From positions 1-14,385 of the forward strand of contig JALXCH010000326.1 in the NCBI GenBank assembly GCA_026991005.1: DNA of 14,385 nt. Direction: 5' to 3'. Positions 7,270 through 13,110 of this stretch are shown piece by piece. Made by a program: the position numbers and the translations under genes. Source of the stretch: Calditrichia bacterium. Lineage in GTDB: Bacteria > Calditrichota > Calditrichia > RBG-13-44-9. The notes below the pieces were generated by a model that saw nothing but the letters and a program-made list of their open reading frames with translations, had not been told where the DNA came from and made no database searches. Within the stretch, counting starts at the first letter, position 1; every line of letters starts with the position of its first letter.

Positions 7270-7677
7270 CTATGGGGTGAAAAATTTATTGAATCCTTTA
7301 CCTCTTAACTTTTCTTTGAGTATTTCATCTCCCGACCACAGAAGCCCATCTATTTCCAAAGTTAAAGCCACAAAGGGTATATCTTTCAAATCAATATCTT
7401 TACATAACTCATAAGCTTCTTTCCAATTCTTTTCATCTATCAGTTCTTCGTTATAAAACTCCATGCTTTTCAGAATTTCATGAAACACCTCCAGTAGCTC
7501 TTCTTCTTTTAGTTTAGAGAATTTTACAATTTTCTCTTTGTTTTTGAAAATCTCCAACATCAGAAATCTACAAGAATAGAACTCTGCTTCCTCATTAAAA
7601 ATCAACTCGCTTCTGAAAATATTATCTCCACTGAGTAAAGCAGAGAAAACAATATTAGTATCAACGATTACTTTCAA
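7270..7677 (-). CDS. PIN-domain ribonuclease toxin (VapC-like)
   Basis: This 135-residue protein has the PIN nuclease layout with the acidic metal-binding residues visible. They are D6 in the opening MKVIVDTNIVFSALL, E42 in MLEIFKNK, D99 in DIDLKDIPFVAL, and D117 in LLWSGDEIL. These families cleave RNA in the cytoplasm and are the toxin half of toxin-antitoxin pairs. The subtype resembles the PIN_3/COG1569-like group with a K-D-x-P-F-V-A-L-x-L-E motif rather than classical VapC. Its ATG overlaps the stop of the preceding antitoxin by four bases (ATGA), so the two are translationally coupled. All catalytic residues are present and the frame is intact, so it should be active. Confidence 0.88.
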   Translation of the reverse strand: MKVIVDTNIVFSALLSGDNIFRSELIFNEEAEFYSCRFLMLEIFKNKEKIVKFSKLKEEELLEVFHEILKSMEFYNEELIDEKNWKEAYELCKDIDLKDIPFVALTLEIDGLLWSGDEILKEKLRGKGFNKFFTP

Positions 7678-7904
7678 TTGGTTTTTATCCCAATCTTATT
7701 CAAAATCCAATCTTTATTTTCATTCCACCAATTTTCCTTTATTTCTTCCGAGAGTTTCCATGCTTGCTCTTTTGTCATTTTGCTTTTTTTTAAAAGCTTT
7801 TCGACTTTGAATTTAATTAATAATCTCCGTAAAAAATCTTCGGAAATTTCTTCTCTTGTAAATTTGATGGTGAAGACATCACCTTCTTTGCTAAGTTCAA
7901 GCAT
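7674..7904 (-). CDS. Small antitoxin paired with the PIN toxin
   Basis: This is a 76-residue, charged, mostly helical protein directly upstream of and overlapping the PIN toxin by four bases, the usual antitoxin-first arrangement. It begins MLELSKEGDVFTIKFTREEI. The C-terminal half (KSKMTKEQAWKLSEEIKENWWNENKDW, quoted only in part here as the MTKEQAWKLSEEIKENWW stretch) is typical of antitoxins that wrap around PIN domains. The start at 7904 has GAGGAA seven bases upstream. No DNA-binding fold can be assigned with confidence by eye. The role is inferred from position and from resemblance to PIN-associated antitoxins. Confidence 0.72.
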   Translation of the reverse strand: MLELSKEGDVFTIKFTREEISEDFLRRLLIKFKVEKLLKKSKMTKEQAWKLSEEIKENWWNENKDWILNKIGIKTN

Positions 7905-8136
7905 TTCGTATTCCTCATCTATAATTAAATTGCAAATATCAGTTGATTAAAAATAGCACTTTTTCAATCCAACTTAAAGATTTTTTTAACATATCTTCCG
8001 TATTTACTTAATTGAACTTCTTGAAGTAAACATAAAATCTATCTAATCTATTTTCGTTTTGTTGTTTCATGGATAGTTAATCGCTCATATTATGGAAAGT
8101 TGATAAAAATTTTTGATAATTTGTAAGACTCCCTCA
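7905..8136 (-). other. AT-rich spacer upstream of the PIN antitoxin
   Basis: These 232 AT-rich bases must hold the promoter of the PIN pair, but I see no convincing -35/-10 pair. It joins directly to the truncated repeat copy 4 near 8137 without an attC core, which marks a deletion boundary. Confidence 0.4.
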
Positions 8137-8420
8137 TTTGGCGCGAGCCCGGGATGTTGGCGAGCGCCCATTTTTCGCTGCGTCTGTCCCGCACCGGCGG
8201 AAAACGAAACCCCGCGGAAGTTCTACCGCCTGTTTTTCCGGAAAAACAGAACCGCTTTTATTAAAACAGACCAACCTTCCCGCCGCCAAAGCCAGGGGGA
8301 ACATTCATTTATTCAATTATTTTTTAAAAGCCCAGGTTTAATTTAAATATTTCATGGTAAACCAGCAAGATTTTTCCGCTTTGGCGTCTGAAGGAGGAGC
8401 AATTTTTTTCGCTGGGTAAA
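8137..8420 (-). repeat. Repeated cassette, copy 4, truncated (attC end missing)
   Basis: Homology to the other copies starts abruptly at TTTGGCGCGAGCC and runs to the right end (AAAAATCAC). The whole attC and about 110 bp that precede this point in full copies are absent. The copy could no longer be excised as a unit. The AAC core at its right end is mutated to CAC. The stretch 7905-8567 contains this element, the spacer on its left and an attC on its right, and no gene. Confidence 0.8.
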
Positions 8421-8545
8421 AATCACGTACAAGCTCACCCGCCGAGCGAGGCTGGCTCAGAACCGTTGTCAACCAGCACCATCGCAAAGCAAATCGCGCC
8501 GCTTACTCACTGCCGAAGGCGGGTCGGGTGAATGCATGGTTGGGC
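8420..8545 (-). other. attC-like site of the DUF2442/DUF4160 cassette
   Basis: The right core GTTGGGC (8539-8545) fits GTTRRRY exactly and sits 22 bases after the DUF2442 stop. The arms are GC-TCACCCG (to 8441) and CGGGTGA-AT-GC (8525-8535), with two unpaired bases. The left core reads TCAC instead of TAAC. Length is about 126 bp with a GC-rich interior. Confidence 0.6.
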
Positions 8546-8567
8546 GGGGCTGAAGCAGACAAAATCA

Positions 8568-8879
8568 CTATACAGAACGGGATTTCTTACGGCTGGCAAG
8601 CCACTTTTGCAATGACTTTTGACTCTCCCCAGATGGGATACCCGCTAACAAATGCTCAACGCTGATGTCTTCGTCTAAATCCGCCCAATGTATTCCCTGT
8701 CCATCACCTATCAGCCGCCATTTTTCACGCTCTTCTTGGGTGCCGTACAACAATCTCGGGTACCACACCAACGGCACGGAAATTGTTCGCCCGTCATTCA
8801 ACTCCACGATCAATTCATCATCGGTCACTTTCACATTCTGCGCCTTTGCCTGACGCAATTCAATTGCTAAAGTATTCAT
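8568..8879 (-). CDS. DUF2442 protein (antitoxin-like partner of DUF4160)
   Basis: This is a 103-residue DUF2442 protein. The core DDELIVELNDGRTISVPLVW, followed by Y-P-R-L-L, is at about residues 20-44. After it come REKWRLIGDGQGIHWADLDEDISVEHLL and a charged tail, as is usual for the family (F/L-x-D-G-R-x-I-x-V-P-L ... G-I-H-W-P-x-L-D-E-D-I-S-V). DUF2442 genes are commonly paired with DUF4160 genes in toxin-antitoxin-like modules. The biochemical role is not established. It overlaps the preceding DUF4160 gene by 20 bases. The sequence is visibly richer in G and C than neighbouring cassettes, which suggests a different donor. Confidence 0.85.
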   Translation of the reverse strand: MNTLAIELRQAKAQNVKVTDDELIVELNDGRTISVPLVWYPRLLYGTQEEREKWRLIGDGQGIHWADLDEDISVEHLLAGIPSGESQKSLQKWLASRKKSRSV

Positions 8880-9099
8880 TCCATTGCTCCAAAATCATCC
8901 TTTCTCTATCTTCTACCAGCCGTTGTATCCGCCTGACTTCATGTGCACGAAAACCACCGCTATCTTGCAAGCGTACCGGATCGAGCCAAAATTTCGCTAT
9001 CTTGCCTTCTCTCTCAACATGCACATGAGGCGGCTCATCGCGGTCGCCGGAATAGAAAAAGAGACGGTATGAACCAACACGGTCTATTGTGGGAGACAT
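8860..9099 (-). CDS. DUF4160 protein (putative toxin partner)
   Basis: This 79-residue DUF4160 protein begins M-S-P-T-I-D-R-V-G-S-Y-R-L-F-F and has the family signature FYSGDRDEPPHVHVERE (about residues 15-31), then AKFWLDP and a C-terminal helix (HEVRRIQRLVEDRERMILEQWNEYF). The E-P-P-H-V-H-V stretch is the conserved centre of the family. ATG 9099 is chosen over a TTG three bases upstream. It precedes and overlaps the DUF2442 gene, the standard order. It is probably half of a toxin-antitoxin-like pair by context, and the activity is unknown. The frame is intact. Confidence 0.86.
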   Translation of the reverse strand: MSPTIDRVGSYRLFFYSGDRDEPPHVHVEREGKIAKFWLDPVRLQDSGGFRAHEVRRIQRLVEDRERMILEQWNEYFSN

Positions 9100-9206
9100 C
9101 AAGCACCAGATCGTTTCTCTTTGGTTAGAACCTGCTGTAATGTTTTTGTTAATTTACCATCTTTTTTACCCTGTCACCAATCCCACTATCTCATATTCCT
9201 ACCCCG

Positions 9207-9608
9207 CATATCTCCCAAAACTAACCGGAGCGGGAGAGAAAAGTTCCGCTTTACCCCCTATCTTTATGGGGTTCCGGTTCAGTCCCGCCAGGACGGGATT
9301 ATTTTTGTAAGCAGCGAAATTCTTTTGGCGCGAGCCCGGGACGAAGGCAAGCGCCCATTTTCGCTACGTCTGTCCTGCACCGGTAGGAAACGTCCCCCGG
9401 CGGAAACTCTTCCACCCGCATTTCCGGAGAAAACAGAACCGCTTTTATTTAACTCGACCAATTTTCCTGGCGCTAAAGCCAGGGAGAACATTCATTTATT
9501 TAATTATTTTAAAAAGCCCAGGTTCAATTTAAATATTTAATGGTAAATCAGCAAGATTTTTCCGCTTTGGCGCCTGAAGGAGAAACAATTTTTCCGCCGG
9601 GTAAAAAT
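9207..9608 (-). repeat. Repeated cassette, copy 5, with both attC cores altered
   Basis: This is a full-length copy whose left core reads ATATCTCCC where others read ATAACGCCC. At its right core GAATTG is replaced by CCCGCCAGGACGGGA (about 9284-9298), a small hairpin (TCCCG / CGGGA). The arms TAACCGGA (9222-9229) and TCCGGTT remain. Sequence blocks match copy 2 (about 9222-9250), then copy 1 (about 9251-9312), then copy 2 again, so it looks mosaic. The stretch 9100-9659 contains this element, a short upstream region of DUF4160 and an attC, and no gene. Confidence 0.82.
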
Positions 9609-9665
9609 AACCTATAGCTTAGTCGCTCCGTTGATGGCTGCATCAGCTGGAGTTAGTTGTTATGG
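9605..9665 (-). other. Short attC-like site of the hicBA cassette
   Basis: Cores AAATAAC (9605-9611) and GTTATGG (9659-9665) flank a stem CTCC-gt-TGATG / CATCA-gct-GGAG. The outermost arms pair poorly. The hicA stop codon (9660-9662) lies in the right core. The position between hicA and repeat copy 5 fits, but the structure is weaker than at the other sites. Confidence 0.55.
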
Positions 9666-9845
9666 TCGGGGTATTCCTAAATCTTTACAAATTTTCTTTG
9701 CCAAATTTTCATCAATTTCTTTATGCCTTGGAATTGTGGTTACTTTTTTCTCTTTACGATTTACATAAACTGTATGATTGGCTCCCTCTCTTAAAAACTT
9801 ACATCCATGCTTTTCAAGATGGCAAATTCAATCTCTTCTTTTCAA
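9660..9845 (-). pseudogene. hicA: hicA toxin pseudogene (TGA at codon 6)
   Basis: The minus-strand frame from TTG 9845, overlapping the hicB stop, reads L-K-R-R-D and then TGA (9828-9830). It continues with HLEKHGCKFLREGANHTVYV, NRKEKKVTTIPRHKEI and DENLAKKICKDLGIPRP to a stop at 9660. This is the complete double-stranded RNA-binding-like HicA fold, including the catalytic histidine region (G-A-N-H) and T-I-P-R-H. Functional HicA proteins normally have a hydrophobic residue where the TGA stands. No ATG, GTG or TTG follows soon enough to rescue the protein. It is a likely recent single-mutation loss. If the TGA were read through, the toxin would be whole. Confidence 0.85.
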
Positions 9846-10066
9846 ACCACAACTTCCCCAATTTCCTCTCTGATAAATTCTTTGCCCTTAAGTTCTTCTT
9901 CCATTATTTGCTTATTCGCCTCTAAAACAAGCCTGATAGCTTCTATTAAATTCTTTTTTGTCTCCTCAAGAGTTTCTCCTTGAGTATTCGCTCCAGGCAG
10001 TTCTTCTACATACCCAATGTATCCATAGGGCGATTTCTGAAACACCGCTGTAAGTTTAGTTCCCAT
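9842..10066 (-). CDS. hicB: HicB-family antitoxin
   Basis: This 74-residue HicB-type antitoxin contains the partial RNase H-like fold: MGTKLTAVFQKSPYGYIGYV, then EELPGANTQGETLEETKKNL and IEAIRLVLEANKQI. E-E-L-P-G-A-N-T-Q-G-x-T-L-E-E is the family signature. The short form lacks an added DNA-binding domain. ATG 10066 is preferred because AAAGGTGGT lies eight bases upstream. A GTG at 10078 would overlap this ribosome-binding site. The gene precedes and overlaps the broken hicA, which is the antitoxin-first order seen in many hicBA loci. With hicA interrupted, it has no active local toxin. Confidence 0.88.
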   Translation of the reverse strand: MGTKLTAVFQKSPYGYIGYVEELPGANTQGETLEETKKNLIEAIRLVLEANKQIMEEELKGKEFIREEIGEVVV

Positions 10067-10089
10067 ATTTTTCACCACCTTTCCGTAAA

Positions 10090-10116
10090 ATTATATTTTT
10101 ACATATCTTACTACAA
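10090..10116 (-). promoter_or_regulatory. Candidate hicB promoter reaching into the attC core
   Basis: On the minus strand TATAAT (10090-10095) has TTGTAG (10111-10116) 15 bases upstream. The latter is part of the attC core of repeat copy 6, so the promoter would be formed at the cassette junction. The spacing is short, so confidence is low. Confidence 0.33.
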
Positions 10117-10199
10117 CGCTCAAAACTAACCGGAGCGGGAGAGAAAAGTTACGCTTTAGCCCTATCTTTTTAAGTTTCCGGTTGAGTGAATTGTTATTT
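10111..10199 (-). other. attC site of repeat cassette copy 6
   Basis: Core CTACAAC (10111-10117) and core GTTATTT (10193-10199) flank arms CTAACCGGAG / TTCCGGTTGAG. The interior resembles copy 2 (no CCCC/GGGG hairpin). Confidence 0.68.
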
Positions 10200-10498
10200 T
10201 TGTGAGCAGCGAAATTCTTTCGGCGCAAGCCTAGGATGAGGCGAGCGCCCATTTTTCGCTGCGCCTGTCCCGCAACAGCGGGAAACGGAACCCGGCGGAC
10301 TTTCTTCAACCCGCCTTTCCGGAGAAAACAGAACCGATTTTATTAAACACTGACCAACCTTCCTGGTGCCAAAGCCAGGGGGAACATTCGATTATTTTTT
10401 AATAGAACAATTTCAAATTAAATATTTCATGATAAACTAGCAAGATTTTTCTGCTTTAGCGCTTGAAGGAGGAACAATTTTTTCCACCGGGTAAAAAT
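10111..10498 (-). repeat. Repeated non-coding integron cassette, copy 6 (about 388 bp)
   Basis: This is the most diverged full-length copy. It has a T-C-C-C-G / C-G-G-G-A internal hairpin with a CAACAG loop, a CCTGGT / GCCAGG hairpin, and several small deletions around 10388-10420. It ends at AAAAATAAC. Frames that are open in other copies carry stops here, which argues that the cassette is not protein-coding. The stretch 10067-10591 holds this element and its attC neighbours and no gene. Confidence 0.85.
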
Positions 10499-10566
10499 AA
10501 CGACCATGCTCACCTGTTACTATGGAGCGCAGCGGAATAGCGGTCAGGTGGAGCGAATTGTTATAT
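10495..10566 (-). other. attC site downstream of the ABC/DxDD operon
   Basis: Core AAATAAC (10495-10501) and core GTTATAT (10560-10566) flank arms GCTCACCTG (10508-10516) and CAGGTGGAGC (10545-10554). The arms are complementary except for one extra base in the right arm, the diagnostic extrahelical base. An inner CTAT / ATAG pair closes the top. It begins 25 bases after the stop of the last operon gene, so the operon appears to end in an attC as a cassette would. Confidence 0.83.
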
Positions 10567-10591
10567 GATGTCGATAAAATATCAATCCCCC

Positions 10592-11308
10592 TCATTCAAA
10601 AGAACTATGATAAATTTCAGCTCCCCATTTTAACAACTGACTTATACTTATGCCCGCCATTGCTGTTAATATGATAAAAAGGAAGAATGGTTTATAATTC
10701 AGCCATTCGCCATTTATAGGTAAGAATTTAATCACACATGCAAAAATCGTTAGTAAAACTAAAAACCAATCATTTCTATACCATGTCTTCTTTAATTCTT
10801 TAATACGAAAATCTTTGCTTTTGTTATTCTTTCGAACATAATTCGAATACTTGATAACACTATCTATCATTAAGAGATCCCAAAATATTAACAATATAAA
10901 TATAGTCATAAAATATACTTCCCAAGGCACTTTGATATTTACTATCCATATTTTTTGATTGGCAAAAGCAGAAGGAATATATGTAACCATAAGAACCCAA
11001 GATATTCTAGTAATCCACTCAACAAATAATTTCAATTTCCCATTAGCGCCTTTAATCTTTTCATACCAGATACTTTCATCAACAGCCCAGGCATGTAAAT
11101 ATAAACGTAAAGCAATAATTGATAGTATAATAGAAAATATAATTTCAAAATTAGGGAAAGTTAGTGACATCACTTTATTATTAATAAATACTTTTAATGA
11201 TCCTTTAATTACTGTTCCAAGTAATGAGCTGCTCTCAATGGTTGTTAGAATATATACAATACAAGAGACAACCGCAAAAACAGAAATAGGTCTACTTTTG
11301 CGTGACAT
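10592..11308 (-). CDS. Six-helix membrane protein of unknown family, last gene of operon
   Basis: I do not recognise this 238-residue protein. Hydrophobic segments at about 8-24, 55-73, 96-114, 129-148, 181-198 and 207-226 suggest six membrane helices. Polar, charged connections include HAWAVDESIWYEKIKG (72-87) and a basic cytoplasmic-looking loop KNNKSKDFRIKELKKTWYRND (160-180, shown here by its KELKKTW core at about 170-176). The start at 11308 has TTAGGAG six bases upstream, a strong site. It follows the DxDD gene by 30 bases on the same strand. In an ECF-type transporter the missing substrate-binding S component is a six-helix protein, so that is one possibility, but the size is larger than usual and I see no family motif. 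An attC follows. Confidence 0.7.
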   Translation of the reverse strand: MSRKSRPISVFAVVSCIVYILTTIESSSLLGTVIKGSLKVFINNKVMSLTFPNFEIIFSIILSIIALRLYLHAWAVDESIWYEKIKGANGKLKLFVEWITRISWVLMVTYIPSAFANQKIWIVNIKVPWEVYFMTIFILLIFWDLLMIDSVIKYSNYVRKNNKSKDFRIKELKKTWYRNDWFLVLLTIFACVIKFLPINGEWLNYKPFFLFIILTAMAGISISQLLKWGAEIYHSSFE

Positions 11309-11338
11309 GAATGCTCCTAATTTTCCAAAATTGTTTTA

Positions 11339-12415
11339 TTAAATAGATTCCATAATTACTAGATCATAATCGTATTCTTTTTTACTTACAGCGGATTTAT
11401 ATCGATAATACTCCCAATATAACAAACGTTGCAACCAGGCACGTGATGAATAAAAATGCTTGAGTCTTCTATGACGGAAAATGAAATAATAATCTTTAAA
11501 ATTGTATTTTGAAAAATCTATAAAATCTATATCACTTTTCGTTAGTATTTTTGCTTCAACTCCTATTAAACACCACCAAAATGGTTCACAGTTAACTAAG
11601 ACAATATCTTCCCTAATATTCTTTAAATAAGAAATAGATTTTTCTACCATACTATATATTTGATTATTAATAAAATATAGAGGATCAAATCCTAACAGAT
11701 TCAATGTTTGTAATAACAGATAAAAATAATGACCAAAAGAAAAATAATATCGAGATATTTTGTAAAAAGGAATGCCATATTTTATTATATAATTTGCTAA
11801 ATAAATTTGTTTGTCTATTAATTCAATAAAATCTTTCCTTAACTCAGAAAAGACATTCGAATACCATAATATTGTCGATCGAACCGTAGTAACTGTAACC
11901 ATCGGATCATCTCTTTTTTCCCACGCTTCAGCCATGGGACCAAAAAACACAGAAAGTGAAAGGCCATTTTTATATTTTATTTTTACATCTTCTCCTATTG
12001 TATCACATTTAAAAAATGAATTTTTGATTTCATTTCTCCAAAGATCATTGTTTGGTAAGAAGTCTTTTCTTACATCAAAACAATTTCTATTTATAGCTAA
12101 AAATAAGACGTCCATAGCTTTACTTGTATCATCCCAATCCAAAGGGAAAAATACTTTCGGAATAGAAGACTTTTTTTCCCATCCCCAAAAGTTTTTTCCA
12201 TTATAATATTGTGCTTCGGTTAGAATTCTTTTTATTGATTTATTAATTTGACGCTGAAGGAATTCATCGCTGTAATTTGAGCGGAGAACTGATTCACAAA
12301 GATAACACTCTAAACCATTATTTGGAGTGTTTCCAATTTTTAAAAAATTTGAACCAATTTTTCCAAACCGTTCTGTTTCTGCTTTTGTTATTTTCATACT
12401 TTGATTTATTTCCAT
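11339..12415 (-). CDS. DxDD-motif protein resembling the terpenoid-cyclase alpha/alpha toroid fold
   Basis: This is a soluble protein of 358 residues with no signal peptide. ATG 12415 is chosen over a TTG at 12421 because AAGGGG lies 6-7 bases upstream. The prominent motif is F-P-L-DWDDTSKAMDVL (D93, D95, D96), matching the DxDD(T) acid motif of class II terpene cyclases and relatives with squalene-cyclase-like helical barrels. About 70 residues later, FFGPMAEAWEKRDDPMVTV followed by T-T-V-R-S resembles the D-P-V-V-N-A-N stretch seen after DxDD in prenyltransferase/squalene-oxidase-repeat proteins. An aromatic helical segment (YYFSFGHYFYLLLQTLNLLG, about 223-242) follows. It could be a small terpenoid or lipid-modifying enzyme, or a non-enzymatic toroid. 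No prenyl synthase lies nearby. The N-terminal L-E-C-Y-L-C (35-40) adds two close cysteines. Fold assignment is by motif only. Confidence 0.6.
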   Translation of the reverse strand: MEINQSMKITKAETERFGKIGSNFLKIGNTPNNGLECYLCESVLRSNYSDEFLQRQINKSIKRILTEAQYYNGKNFWGWEKKSSIPKVFFPLDWDDTSKAMDVLFLAINRNCFDVRKDFLPNNDLWRNEIKNSFFKCDTIGEDVKIKYKNGLSLSVFFGPMAEAWEKRDDPMVTVTTVRSTILWYSNVFSELRKDFIELIDKQIYLANYIIKYGIPFYKISRYYFSFGHYFYLLLQTLNLLGFDPLYFINNQIYSMVEKSISYLKNIREDIVLVNCEPFWWCLIGVEAKILTKSDIDFIDFSKYNFKDYYFIFRHRRLKHFYSSRAWLQRLLYWEYYRYKSAVSKKEYDYDLVIMESI

Positions 12416-12417
12416 AG

Positions 12418-13110
12418 TCAACCCCTTAAATAAATAATGAAAAACCCAATAATAGATATTGATATAATTAATATATAACGAGATTGTACATGAAAAAGAT
12501 TTATTATGTCATGAATGCAAAAATGTCTGATATGAGCAGATATTAAAAAGTCATTGTTTATTTGTGGTAACCAACCAATAAGTGTAATAGAAATTAAGCT
12601 TATTTTTTTTATATTGCCCAATATTCCTCTTTTCTGGTTGATTTCCGATGATCTTAAACCAAATATGAATTCATTCGCTGTACCATTTAAAACATTTCTA
12701 TATAAAATTAGTGCTTCTGAAAAAAAAGAAATATTTTCATTAAATGAGATTAATCTCAATATTTGATCAAAAACTATCGGCATGAAAAATGAGATGGAAA
12801 TTAGCCCAATGCATAAATATCTTGATATAATGTAAAAGAAATTACCATTAAAAAAGGCTAACTGGGATGAAAAAATTATAATTAGAAAACCTGTTATTAT
12901 AACAGTTTTTTTTATAAATGGATATTGGGATCGCCATTGGTCTTTAATAAAAATTAGATGGAATAACATTAAAAATATTGTTGTAGCAATAAAAGAAGCC
13001 AATGACATCTTTAAAATAGAAATTGTACTAATAACGATAAATAAAACTGTAATAAAAACAATAAACAACGATAATAGGTTAATTATAAAAATTGATTTTT
13101 TTTGTAGCAT
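12418..13110 (-). CDS. Membrane protein, possibly EcfT-like transmembrane component
   Basis: This 230-residue, very hydrophobic protein has predicted membrane helices at about 6-30, 34-54, 68-86, 91-115, 168-182 and 211-228. Between the fourth and fifth lies a polar region (about 118-167) with G-L-R-S (151-154) and K-R-G (160-162), followed later by A-H-I-R-H (192-196). EcfT/CbiQ proteins couple to their ATPases through two helices bearing x-R-x (Ala-Arg-Gly) motifs in a comparable place, and these arginines could be divergent versions. It overlaps the double ATPase gene by 32 bases and ends in the ribosome-binding region of the DxDD gene, so the genes are co-translated. The start at 13110 has a weak GGGATG site. 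The EcfT label rests mainly on context and topology, so another ABC permease type is possible. Confidence 0.55.
   Translation of the reverse strand: MLQKKSIFIINLLSLFIVFITVLFIVISTISILKMSLASFIATTIFLMLFHLIFIKDQWRSQYPFIKKTVIITGFLIIIFSSQLAFFNGNFFYIISRYLCIGLISISFFMPIVFDQILRLISFNENISFFSEALILYRNVLNGTANEFIFGLRSSEINQKRGILGNIKKISLISITLIGWLPQINNDFLISAHIRHFCIHDIINLFHVQSRYILIISISIIGFFIIYLRG

Noticed and set aside
9662..9925. Plus-strand 87-codon frame across hicA.
   Set aside because: It is the antisense shadow of the hicA pseudogene and the end of hicB, whose family motifs are clear on the minus strand.
10959..12206. Plus-strand open frames of about 130 codons opposite the ABC/DxDD operon.
   Set aside because: They are antisense to well-supported coding sequences, lack ribosome-binding sites and show no recognisable protein.
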